A stretch of 7,240 nucleotides of DNA, from positions 1 through 7,240 of the forward strand of contig JALSNP010000081.1 of assembly GCA_026986935.1 (NCBI GenBank), read 5' to 3'. The position numbers and the translations under genes are program-made. The notes beneath the pieces are model-generated. The model was given only the letters and a program-made list of their open reading frames with translations. It had not been told where the DNA came from and made no database searches. Positions 1-5,511 of the stretch are shown piece by piece (position 1 is the stretch's first letter; each line of letters begins with the position of its first letter). The stretch comes from Pyrodictiaceae archaeon. Lineage in GTDB: Archaea; Thermoproteota; Thermoprotei_A; Sulfolobales; Pyrodictiaceae.

Positions 1-474
1 AGATATGTAGATGAAACAGTCAGCCTCTGCGAGGAGCTGAAAAACGAGATTACAAGAGAAGCAGTGCTATTCATAGCAAGATACCAGCCTCTCGGAAGAG
101 AGCTCATACAAGCGGAAAACACGATCAAAGCATCATACGATCTCTACAGGATTACAAGATACCTTAGAGAGATAGCACACCTCGACAGGAAGGTCGGACC
201 CTTATCTACTCTTCTAACAGAACATGACTGGGCACTACTAGACCAGGCCAGGACAATGCTGGAGAAAGGATATAGGCTTTACCGTCAAGGAGAGGGAGAC
301 GCTATGGAAATTCTAGAAGCCGACAATATCATAGACAGGGCGTACGAGGAGATACTCGACGAGATATCGCAGAGCGAGAATGTCGAGAAGAGGAAAGCTG
401 TAGAGGCGCTTTATAGGAGGCATGTGGAGAGAATAGCGGACCATATAGTATATATAGTGACAAAAATAATATAA
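1..474 (+). CDS. phoU: PhoU-like phosphate uptake regulator, 5' end cut by window edge
   Basis: The reading frame is open from base 1, so the true start lies outside the window; the GTG at 64 is an internal codon. 157 residues are visible, against about 215-230 for a full PhoU, so roughly the first quarter is missing. PhoU proteins are cytoplasmic helical bundles made of two three-helix repeats that bind metal clusters and modulate the Pst phosphate transporter and phosphate signalling. Visible matches are the ARYQPLGRELI helix (bases about 76-108), the helix SYDLYRITRYLREIA (about 130-174) and the C-terminal HVERIADHIVYIV (421-459). The last keeps the ExxxD metal motif of the family (ERIxD). 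In the first repeat the equivalent positions are Y and R (DLYRITRY in place of DLERIGDx), so one metal site looks degenerate. The stop is TAA, with a T5 run at 490-494 downstream. No Pst genes are in view. The family call is fairly firm; the phosphate role is inferred. Confidence 0.75.
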   Translation, partial: RYVDETVSLCEELKNEITREAVLFIARYQPLGRELIQAENTIKASYDLYRITRYLREIAHLDRKVGPLSTLLTEHDWALLDQARTMLEKGYRLYRQGEGDAMEILEADNIIDRAYEEILDEISQSENVEKRKAVEALYRRHVERIADHIVYIVTKII

Positions 475-494
475 AAAGATTATATTAGATTTTT
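462..494. terminator. Bidirectional U-tract terminator between convergent genes
   Basis: The convergent phoU and CBS genes end 5 nt apart. On the plus strand a T5 run (490-494) lies 16 nt beyond the phoU stop. On the minus strand T5 runs (complement of 473-477 and 462-466) lie just beyond the CBS stop. Crenarchaeal RNA polymerase commonly terminates at U-rich tracts without a strong hairpin. Assignment rests on these runs only. Confidence 0.35.
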
Positions 495-845
495 AAGAAT
501 ATCCCTATTGCTTATAATACCGAGTAGCTCTCCATTCTCGTTAACAACAGGCAAATGCCTAATATCATGCTCTATCATTTTACAGGTGGCCTTTATCAAC
601 GAGTCCTCCGGACCAATTGTTATTAAATTCTTAGTCATCACCTTCTCCAAGGGCGTATCTAGGCTTACACCCTTAGCAATCAGGCGGGCAAGGTCCCTCT
701 CCGTGAATATGCCAACCAGTTTTCCTTCCTTGATGATAAGAACGCTACCAACATCCTTTTCTCCTATTATTTTAGCGGCCTCCCTAACGGTGTGGCTCGG
801 GGCGAGAGAGTAAAGGTTTGTTTGCATTATCTCTTTCACTTTCAC
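480..845 (-). CDS. Two-CBS-domain protein (CBS pair / Bateman module)
   Basis: This 121-residue protein consists almost wholly of a tandem CBS pair. CBS1 is about residues 1-58, with MKVKEIM, VGSVLII, GKLVGIFTERDL. CBS2 is about 66-121, with VMTKNLITI, IRHLPVVNENGELLGIISNRDIL. The GxxTERD and GxxSNRD ends are the segments whose Asp/Thr/Ser usually contact the ribose of AMP, ATP or S-adenosylmethionine in this family. No signal peptide, membrane segment or DNA-binding domain is present, so it is probably a soluble energy- or adenosyl-sensing module acting on an unknown partner. The GTG start at 845 is chosen because an excellent SD (AGGAGGTG, 853-860) sits 7 nt upstream. The gene converges on phoU and diverges from the cupin gene. 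Its specific target is not recognisable. Confidence 0.9.
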   Translation of the reverse strand: MKVKEIMQTNLYSLAPSHTVREAAKIIGEKDVGSVLIIKEGKLVGIFTERDLARLIAKGVSLDTPLEKVMTKNLITIGPEDSLIKATCKMIEHDIRHLPVVNENGELLGIISNRDILKNLI

Positions 846-852
846 ACTTCTC

Positions 853-860
853 CACCTCCT
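853..860 (-). promoter_or_regulatory. Shine-Dalgarno site of the CBS gene
   Basis: On the minus strand AGGAGGTG matches eight bases of the archaeal SD consensus and lies 7 nt before GTG 845. It fixes that GTG, not a later codon, as the start and is the strongest SD in the left half of the window. Confidence 0.8.
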
Positions 861-1011
861 ACGACACTAGTCTTACAAGGTCTTAGTCTCACGTTGTATC
901 AGCTGTCCGGTCATAGTGTTAAAATATGCTATGGTTTATCTTGTTAATACTAGGTTCTAAGGTATAGTTGTGGTTAGATAGATCTATAGAATATACGGGT
1001 GTTTGCAGGCT
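861..1011. promoter_or_regulatory. Divergent promoter region between CBS and cupin genes
   Basis: This intergenic stretch must drive both genes. For the cupin gene an AT-rich TATA-like element (CTATAGAATATA, 984-995) is centred about 20-25 nt before ATG 1012, which would give a leaderless or nearly leaderless mRNA. It overlaps a perfect 10-bp palindrome, ATAGATCTAT (978-987), possibly an operator. For the CBS gene the best minus-strand candidate is the complement of GTTAAAATATG (918-928), giving a leader of about 50 nt that would contain the strong SD. Neither element is a perfect consensus. Confidence 0.4.
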
Positions 1012-1452
1012 ATGGAAGATATAAGGATATTTAAATATAAAAATCTAAAAAATAAAAAATTAGATAAGTTTAAACTAGCGGCGAGAAGCCTGCTCGACGG
1101 AGAGACCGTCTGGGACGGGATCTTCTGGGAGGCAAGCGAGGATAAAAGGAAGGTGTACTTGTCAGGATCCTTCGAGATAGGCGTTGCGACCCCGGTAGCA
1201 CCCCAGGATTGCCACTACCATGCTGAAAGCTATGAGATCATAATATCGCTAGGGAAGGGTAGAATAGTATGGCGTGACGGTTCACAAATAAATAGTGTGG
1301 ATCTCGATTATGGCGATATTGTTATAATACCTCCTTTAGTATCGCATAAAACTATGATATATAATAATATTTTTTATTTTATAAAAATACCTGTAAATGC
1401 TAAACTAGAGGATGATAAGATAAAAATAGACGACAACGAGTGCGCCTCCTAG
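1012..1452 (+). CDS. Small single-domain cupin protein
   Basis: This 146-residue soluble protein has one cupin beta-barrel. Cupin motif 1 is seen as CHYHAESYEIIISLGKG, with H68, H70 and E75. Motif 2 is DYGDIVIIPPLVSHKTM, with G101, P107/P108 and H112. The His-His-Glu-His set is the usual metal-binding quartet, so a metal-dependent enzyme or a sensor for a small ligand is possible; the substrate cannot be read from sequence. ATG 1012 is chosen over the in-frame TTG 1003 because a weak GGTG (998-1001) is 10 nt ahead of ATG and a TATA-like element lies at a leaderless distance. The N-terminus is Lys/Asn-rich. The gene is clearly more AT-rich than its neighbours, mainly in its first 65 and last 130 bases. 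It ends within a CTAG shared with the convergent thiP stop. Confidence 0.8.
   Translation: MEDIRIFKYKNLKNKKLDKFKLAARSLLDGETVWDGIFWEASEDKRKVYLSGSFEIGVATPVAPQDCHYHAESYEIIISLGKGRIVWRDGSQINSVDLDYGDIVIIPPLVSHKTMIYNNIFYFIKIPVNAKLEDDKIKIDDNECAS
1382..1427 (-). terminator. Possible U-tract terminator of the thiB-thiP unit
   Basis: On the minus strand, T5 runs complementary to 1422-1426 and 1382-1386 occur about 23-70 nt past the thiP stop, antisense to the 3' end of the cupin gene. No hairpin precedes them. This fits crenarchaeal U-tract termination, but the AT-rich coding sequence alone could explain it. Confidence 0.3.
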
Positions 1453-3077
1453 AACCATTCCTTAACCCACCTATAGGATAAAGCAACCACAACTATACTA
1501 AGCAGTAGGAGCATGCTTGCGGAAACACTAGCAGCCTGGACTGCCCTTCCAGAATTGTAAAGATAATATGTGAGAACACCCAAGCTCCACGTTCTAGGAG
1601 TTGAGACTACGAGAGTAGCGCCAAACTCGCCTAGACTAGCTATAGATGCGAGGACCAGACCGCTAACCACCGCACCCTTAATAGTGCCTGCAAGATTTGA
1701 TAGTAATGATATTCCCCCGATCCTTAAACTCACAAGTAGACCGCGCACTTCTCTTGGGAGACGGAGGAGGCCTGTCTCGAGTATCCTGGAGGTCAGGGGG
1801 AGAGCGGCGAGCGTATGAGCGAGGATTATGATGAGCACTACTGCCGCATCCTGGCCGACGTGGCTCTCAAGAGAATGATAATATGTGATGTAGAGGCCGA
1901 TGCCAGCCATTACGGGCGATACTACCATTGGCAGCATTGTTATCGCTCTCCTAACGCTTCCCCCCAGTACGGCGGGAACGCTTAAGAGGACAGCTAGCAC
2001 AGCGGTAAGAACCGCGTATACTATACTGTTCATGATACTCCTAGCCAGACCAGCACCTGGGGGCAGGGGAATCCTTCCATAGAGGAGCATTCTCAGGGGT
2101 TCCAGACTAAAACCGCCATGGCGGCCGGTGTAGGCTTGTAAAAATACTCCCGCGATAGGGATGTATAGGAGTGCCAGCAATATAATAGCGTATAGTGAGA
2201 GTGCTAGACCCTCAATCCTCCCTGGTGTTGGGCGCCAAGTTTTCTCTCCAAGCTCGCCGGGCCTAGTCTTCGAGTGGATTTTTAGAAGTATGATTGCGAG
2301 AGTAAAAAGGAAGAGGGCTTGCAGTATGGCTAGACCGTAGGCTAGAAGCCTGAGGCTCGGAAACGAGTAGTATAATGTGTATATCCATGCTTCCAGCGTG
2401 TAGTAACGGTAGGCCGAGCCTGGGAGCATTAGGGGCACCGATAGGCTTAGGAACGAATATGTGAAACTGAGAAGCCATGCCAGCAGGGCTCCCGGTACGG
2501 ATAGGGGGATGAGAACTCTGAAGTAGAGGGTCCTCCTTGGGAGCCCTAGACTATAGATGTACTCGTTAAGCTCTCCAAGAGTTCCTTGCAGGCTTGTTTC
2601 GACCATTACAGCGGAGAGAGGAATGTTGAAGTACGAGTGGATTATTATGATCCCTAGAGGGGCCCGCCAGAACTGATCGGGCAGTAACCCTATACTGTGG
2701 GCCCACTGGAATCCTAGCACTACTGCCACGCTGGGAGCCATGAAGACTGGGAGTCCCAGCGAGCGGTATGTCGTCGCTAGTCTGAGCTTATAGAAGCCTG
2801 CAGCTATTCCGACTGGGAGCCCTATTATTGTTGCTAGTGTTGCGCTCGCAATGGCCTGCGCTAGGGTCCAAGCGATTATCCATTTAAGGTTAATATATTT
2901 TAGTAGAGAGAAGTTTAGTTTTGGGAGGAAGACCGCTATATAGGCTATTCCCAGAATATATAAAAATAGAAAAATATAAAGTAGAAATTTCAAATAGAAC
3001 GGTATTTTACGCCTTAATAGTATTATATCGTAGCCTACTACTTCCCGCTCATTATCTGCGTCCACTGCAGCAGCCAC
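1449..3077 (-). CDS. thiP: ABC transporter permease, ThiP type (two fused permease domains)
   Basis: This 542-residue integral membrane protein is close in length to E. coli ThiP. It contains two copies of the binding-protein-dependent permease domain, so one chain supplies the whole channel. After a short polar N-terminus, membrane segments begin at about residue 27. The first EAA coupling loop is about 169-196 (ELNEYIYSLGLPRRTLYFR..IPLSVPG). The second, more diverged, is about 442-472 (EVRGLLVSLRIGGISLL..IKG), followed by GEFGATLVV (483-491), typical of the ThiP/FbpB group. The GTG at 3077 starts inside thiB, a 40-nt overlap that suggests translational coupling; the SD is weak (GAAAGG upstream), and GTG 3065 is an alternative start. 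Its partners are ThiB, just upstream, and ThiQ, divergent. An iron or other FbpB-like substrate is possible from this gene alone, but the adjacent ThiB favours thiamine. Confidence 0.8.
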   Translation of the reverse strand: MAAAVDADNEREVVGYDIILLRRKIPFYLKFLLYIFLFLYILGIAYIAVFLPKLNFSLLKYINLKWIIAWTLAQAIASATLATIIGLPVGIAAGFYKLRLATTYRSLGLPVFMAPSVAVVLGFQWAHSIGLLPDQFWRAPLGIIIIHSYFNIPLSAVMVETSLQGTLGELNEYIYSLGLPRRTLYFRVLIPLSVPGALLAWLLSFTYSFLSLSVPLMLPGSAYRYYTLEAWIYTLYYSFPSLRLLAYGLAILQALFLFTLAIILLKIHSKTRPGELGEKTWRPTPGRIEGLALSLYAIILLALLYIPIAGVFLQAYTGRHGGFSLEPLRMLLYGRIPLPPGAGLARSIMNSIVYAVLTAVLAVLLSVPAVLGGSVRRAITMLPMVVSPVMAGIGLYITYYHSLESHVGQDAAVVLIIILAHTLAALPLTSRILETGLLRLPREVRGLLVSLRIGGISLLSNLAGTIKGAVVSGLVLASIASLGEFGATLVVSTPRTWSLGVLTYYLYNSGRAVQAASVSASMLLLLSIVVVALSYRWVKEWF

Positions 3078-4222
3078 TGCTCATAGCCTTTCTCTATCTC
3101 GCTCGTTGATAACAGGTTGTTCGCTATTATATTAGCGTTATCAGCAGTAAGCGCATACTTATAGTATGGGGGGAGCTGTATATCACTCCTAGCAGGAAGC
3201 ATCCACTGATTATCCGGTATTAGGCTCTGCACTTTACTGCTGAGGAGCCAGTCCACGAACTTCTCCGCGAGATCGTTGTTAGGCTGTCCTTTAACTACGA
3301 GTACGCCCTCGACCTGGAGCCAGGCAGTACTGTTCCCCTTATAGTATAGTAGGCTAGCCTTAATAGTGGGGGTGCCATTGTTGCTCCAAGCACTGTACGC
3401 CGGGTCTGTACCGTAGCTGACAATTATCGCCCTACTGCTCCCCTTAGCTAGGAACACGTCGTATGCCTTCCCCCAGCTCGGCTCTACAAGTATATACGGT
3501 TTAACCTGTTCCCACCAGTTCTGCCAGTTAGCATGCTCTAGCTTCTCCGAGTATGCTATTTCCCAGAAGAGGAAGTTCAGGCCAGTACTACTTTTAGTCG
3601 GGTCTTCCAATACTAGCCTGCTAGCTATCTCTGGCTTCGCCAGGTCCTCGAGGGTTGGATGTTCTAGTATCTGGGTAATGTTTCCAGGGAGACGTGCCGG
3701 GTCATAGACTATGGCTATGGTGCTATAGTCGAAGGGGGTAACGCAGTGGTCCGGGTCGAGAGCATCGGCGATACTCCTTGGAACGCTAGCGTTAGCTATA
3801 GGGCTATAGTAGCACTGTACGATCCCATTCTGTTTAGCCTCGTAGACGAGCAGGTTGTCTACACCTATCACGACATTCGCAGTCCTCTCCCCCTTCTTAT
3901 ACTCGTTTATCGCTGCTAGAAGGGCCTGACGCGCGCTATCGAAGGTTACCACCTTAACCTTCACATTGTACTCTTTCTCGAATCCGCCGAACACTGTGCT
4001 CAGGGTTTTATTGGGGTTCGAGCCCCACGCCATGAACCCCTTATAGGTGTACACGATAATCTCCCGATTCTTAGTAGTGGTGGGCTTCCCGCTTGCCGGC
4101 GGGGAGGCAGTGGTAGCGGTATTAGTTCTGACAAGCACGTGCGCGGTATAATATGTAGCAATGCCTGCCAGAAGGATCACAATAATAACGATCACGGCCG
4201 CGATCTTAGCGAGATGCTCCAT
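3038..4222 (-). CDS. thiB: Thiamine ABC transporter substrate-binding protein, ThiB/TbpA type
   Basis: This 394-residue extracellular binding protein captures the substrate for ThiP/ThiQ. Residues about 7-24 form an uncleaved-looking membrane anchor without a lipobox cysteine. A Thr/Ser/Pro linker (33-50) follows, usual for archaeal binding proteins. The body follows E. coli TbpA block by block from memory: VYTYKGFMAWG, VVIGVDNLL, TPFDYSTIAIVYD, EDPTKSSTGLNFLFW, PSWGKAYDVFLAKG, VSYGTDPAY, WLQVEG, IPDNQWMLPA. Aromatic and acidic pocket positions appear kept (Y58/Y60, W66, D95, W250, Y270, Y276, W340). C137 and C160 are the only cysteines of the outer domain and could form a disulfide. ATG 4222 is preferred over in-frame TTG 4237 because GGTGA (4228-4232) is 5 nt ahead. 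The substrate may be thiamine, its phosphates or a precursor. Confidence 0.88.
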   Translation of the reverse strand: MEHLAKIAAVIVIIVILLAGIATYYTAHVLVRTNTATTASPPASGKPTTTKNREIIVYTYKGFMAWGSNPNKTLSTVFGGFEKEYNVKVKVVTFDSARQALLAAINEYKKGERTANVVIGVDNLLVYEAKQNGIVQCYYSPIANASVPRSIADALDPDHCVTPFDYSTIAIVYDPARLPGNITQILEHPTLEDLAKPEIASRLVLEDPTKSSTGLNFLFWEIAYSEKLEHANWQNWWEQVKPYILVEPSWGKAYDVFLAKGSSRAIIVSYGTDPAYSAWSNNGTPTIKASLLYYKGNSTAWLQVEGVLVVKGQPNNDLAEKFVDWLLSSKVQSLIPDNQWMLPARSDIQLPPYYKYALTADNANIIANNLLSTSEIEKGYEQWLLQWTQIMSGK

Positions 4223-4227
4223 GCACC

Positions 4228-4232
4228 TCACC
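4228..4232 (-). promoter_or_regulatory. Shine-Dalgarno site of thiB
   Basis: GGTGA on the minus strand lies 5 nt before ATG 4222. The alternative TTG 4237 lies upstream of it and has no SD at a workable distance, so this site decides the start. Confidence 0.6.
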
Positions 4233-4252
4233 TTCAAACCCTAATCGCACAT

Positions 4253-4306
4253 GGAAAGGGGAAAACATGATGCCAGCATGCAAGATATTCTTCAGTTTCC
4301 CTTTCC
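4253..4306 (-). promoter_or_regulatory. Long hairpin in presumed thiB leader
   Basis: GGAAAGGGGAAA (4253-4264) and TTTCCCTTTCC (4296-4306) are inverted repeats. They pair over 11 bp with one bulged base and enclose about 31 nt that holds a smaller ATGC..GCAT symmetry (4270-4279). If thiB transcription starts near 4320, the stem lies in the 5' leader and ends about 30 nt before ATG. It does not match the TPP riboswitch consensus. Function is unknown. Confidence 0.45.
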
Positions 4307-4313
4307 GAACATC

Positions 4314-4334
4314 CGAGTATGATAGCGAGTATGA
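4314..4334. repeat. 9-nt direct repeat with 12-nt period
   Basis: CGAGTATGA occurs at 4314-4322 and again at 4326-4334. The pair sits where the thiB transcription start is predicted, just downstream of its TATA element. The second copy lies inside an inverted repeat, GATAGC (4321-4326)/GCTATC (4337-4342). Confidence 0.7.
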
Positions 4335-4337
4335 CGG

Positions 4338-4353
4338 CTATCTTTAAAGATAG
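4338..4353. promoter_or_regulatory. 16-bp perfect palindrome over the thiB TATA element
   Basis: CTATCTTTAAAGATAG is a perfect palindrome. Its centre CTTTAAAG (4342-4349) is also the best TATA-like box for the minus-strand thiB promoter, predicting a start near 4320 and a leader of about 100 nt. A repressor bound here would block TATA-binding protein. This is the expected position for a thiamine regulator operator in the divergent thi region; the regulator's identity (for example ThiR) is inferred. Confidence 0.55.
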
Positions 4354-4358
4354 GTAAA

Positions 4359-4375
4359 TACGTGTAAAACACGTA
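4359..4375. promoter_or_regulatory. 17-bp inverted repeat, candidate operator
   Basis: TACGTGT (4359-4365) and ACACGTA (4369-4375) are perfect inverted arms around AAA. The element lies 5 bp from the neighbouring palindrome, so the two centres are about 21 bp apart, roughly two helical turns, placing both on the same DNA face. It would lie upstream of both divergent promoters. It looks like a dimeric regulator site; no protein can be assigned from sequence alone. Confidence 0.5.
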
Positions 4376-4391
4376 GTCCAAAGCATGCCAA

Positions 4392-4459
4392 ACATAATAG
4401 AATACTAGCCACCGGGAAGCCGGAGTTGGAAATGTAGGTTAAAACTATGCGTTGTGGTG
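4392..4459 (+). promoter_or_regulatory. thiQ promoter and leader region
   Basis: Two TATA-like options exist. CATAATAGAATA (4393-4404) would give a leader of roughly 40 nt containing a small CCGG-GAAG-CCGG hairpin (4412-4423) and the GGTG SD (4456-4459), 8 nt before ATG 4468. GGTTAAAACT (4437-4446) is centred about 26 nt before ATG 4468 and would give a leaderless mRNA. The sequence does not decide between them. Confidence 0.35.
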
Positions 4460-4467
4460 CAATAAAA

Positions 4468-5442
4468 ATGCTAGAGGCGAAAGGACTATCCAAAACGTAT
4501 GGTAGTGTGAAAGCACTCTGCGGTTTCACAGCCGTGTTTGAAGACTCAAAAATAACTATTATCGCGGGACCTAGTGGTAGCGGTAAGACTACGCTACTCA
4601 AACTTCTCGCAGGCCTCGAGATGCCAACGAGTGGGAGCATATTCATCGACGGTAGGGATGTTACTAGGGAACCGCCTTGGGAGAGGGGTGTTATGCTGCT
4701 AAGCCAGAGGCCTGTCCTACTCCCACATCTTACTGTCCGGAAAAACCTGGAGCTCGCATCCAAGTATGGCTTCAAGGGCAAGAATTCGGCGGTAAAACTT
4801 GGGATTGAAAACATTGTTGGGGATCTAGGCATAACAGACATACTCGACAGGTACCCAGGCCAGTTAAGCGGGGGCCAGCTCCAGAGGGCTAGTCTCGCGG
4901 CAGTTCTCGCATCGGGAGCACGCGTGCTCCTGCTTGACGAGCCGTTCGCCCATCTAGATCTCCCCTTAAGGGAGCAGCTCAGGATCGTGCTAAGAAAGAT
5001 CGTTTCCAGGTATGGCCTGACAGGAATAATGGTTACCCATGATCAGGACGAGGCTCTCGAGCTAGGCGACCATATCATACTGTTAGACTCGTGTATGCAC
5101 CGGGGGGAGGGGAGCCCGGCAGAGATGTATTTTGATCCTCCAACGCTTGATGCGGCGAGATTCTTCGGGCTCAATATCATATGTGGTGCTCTTATTGGAG
5201 ACGAGCCCGTCAAGGTGTCGTTTGCGCCAGAGCAAGTAGAGATCATAGAAAGTAGTCGGGGAGACTGGATCCTCGAGTATTCAGCTCTTAGGAGGGGGTT
5301 TAGCGTTGCCCTCTTACGGCATACTACTGGTGTGGGCGTGAAGGCATACATTCCAAGCACGTTATATGAAAAGCTGTATATCGGTAGTCGATATAATATT
5401 GTGGTCAAAGGCAATGTTAAGAAGTGGAACATAGAATGCTAA
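4468..5442 (+). CDS. thiQ: ABC transporter ATP-binding protein, ThiQ-like with C-terminal TOBE-like extension
   Basis: This 324-residue cytoplasmic ATPase would power the ThiP channel. All ABC elements are present: Walker A GPSGSGKTT (34-42), Q-loop Q80, signature LSGGQ (133-137), Walker B VLLLDEP (153-159), D-loop AHLD (161-164) and switch histidine H191 (VTHDQDEA). After about residue 240 a beta-rich tail (VKVSFAPEQVEII ... KLYIGSRYNIVVKG) resembles the TOBE domain of FbpC/MalK-type ATPases, whereas bacterial ThiQ is usually shorter (about 230). ATG 4468 is chosen over ATG 4447 because MLEAKGLSKTYG is the usual family beginning and GGTG (4456-4459) is 8 nt ahead. It is divergent from thiB-thiP. 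No other permease is adjacent, so pairing with ThiP is a strong inference; a general MalK-like ATPase shared by several importers is an alternative. Confidence 0.8.
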   Translation: MLEAKGLSKTYGSVKALCGFTAVFEDSKITIIAGPSGSGKTTLLKLLAGLEMPTSGSIFIDGRDVTREPPWERGVMLLSQRPVLLPHLTVRKNLELASKYGFKGKNSAVKLGIENIVGDLGITDILDRYPGQLSGGQLQRASLAAVLASGARVLLLDEPFAHLDLPLREQLRIVLRKIVSRYGLTGIMVTHDQDEALELGDHIILLDSCMHRGEGSPAEMYFDPPTLDAARFFGLNIICGALIGDEPVKVSFAPEQVEIIESSRGDWILEYSALRRGFSVALLRHTTGVGVKAYIPSTLYEKLYIGSRYNIVVKGNVKKWNIEC

Positions 5443-5511
5443 ACCAGCAAGCGGGCCTCACTGGGGAGCAGCGTTAATCCCACATAATGCTGGCAGAGAA
5501 GAGGGACCGGA
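5443..5511 (+). other. thiQ-MATE intergenic spacer with inverted repeat and SD
   Basis: This 69-nt gap contains no T-run terminator and no convincing TATA box, which suggests readthrough from thiQ. CCAGCA (5444-5449) and TGCTGG (5488-5493) are inverted repeats that could fold the spacer into a stem, with a possible inner pairing of GGGG (near 5463) and CCC (near 5479). GAGGG (5501-5505) lies 6 nt before TTG 5512 and acts as the likely SD. Confidence 0.4.

Noticed and set aside
1027..1038. ATATTTAAATAT palindrome containing a perfect TTTAAATA box inside the cupin gene.
   Set aside because: It lies within the coding region with no sensible start codon or SD about 25-60 nt downstream. AT-rich Lys/Ile codons explain it.
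4269..4281. ATGCCAGC on the plus strand resembles the conserved AUGCCAGC of TPP riboswitches.
   Set aside because: No CUGAGA element, no ACC..GAUCUGG segment and no matching P2-P4 layout were found around it. It is antisense to thiB and far upstream of thiQ. In archaea TPP riboswitches are known only from Thermoplasmatales.
4261..4281. ATGATGC as a possible C box of a C/D guide RNA.
   Set aside because: It differs from RUGAUGA, and no properly spaced CUGA D box or C'/D' pair was found.
4275..4388. AGCATGC occurs twice in the thi intergenic region (4275-4281 and 4382-4388).
   Set aside because: A seven-base, mostly self-palindromic match over 100 nt is too weak to call an operator pair.
4344..4841. 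A 165-codon open frame on the minus strand opposite thiQ.
   Set aside because: It is antisense to a well-conserved ABC ATPase, shows no family motif and has low-complexity Ser/Leu/Pro content typical of a shadow frame.
1449..5442. An iron (Fbp) or putrescine importer instead of a thiamine importer.
   Set aside because: The permease and the TOBE-bearing ATPase alone would allow it, but the binding protein follows TbpA/ThiB along its whole length, including the pocket aromatics and the QWMLP block.
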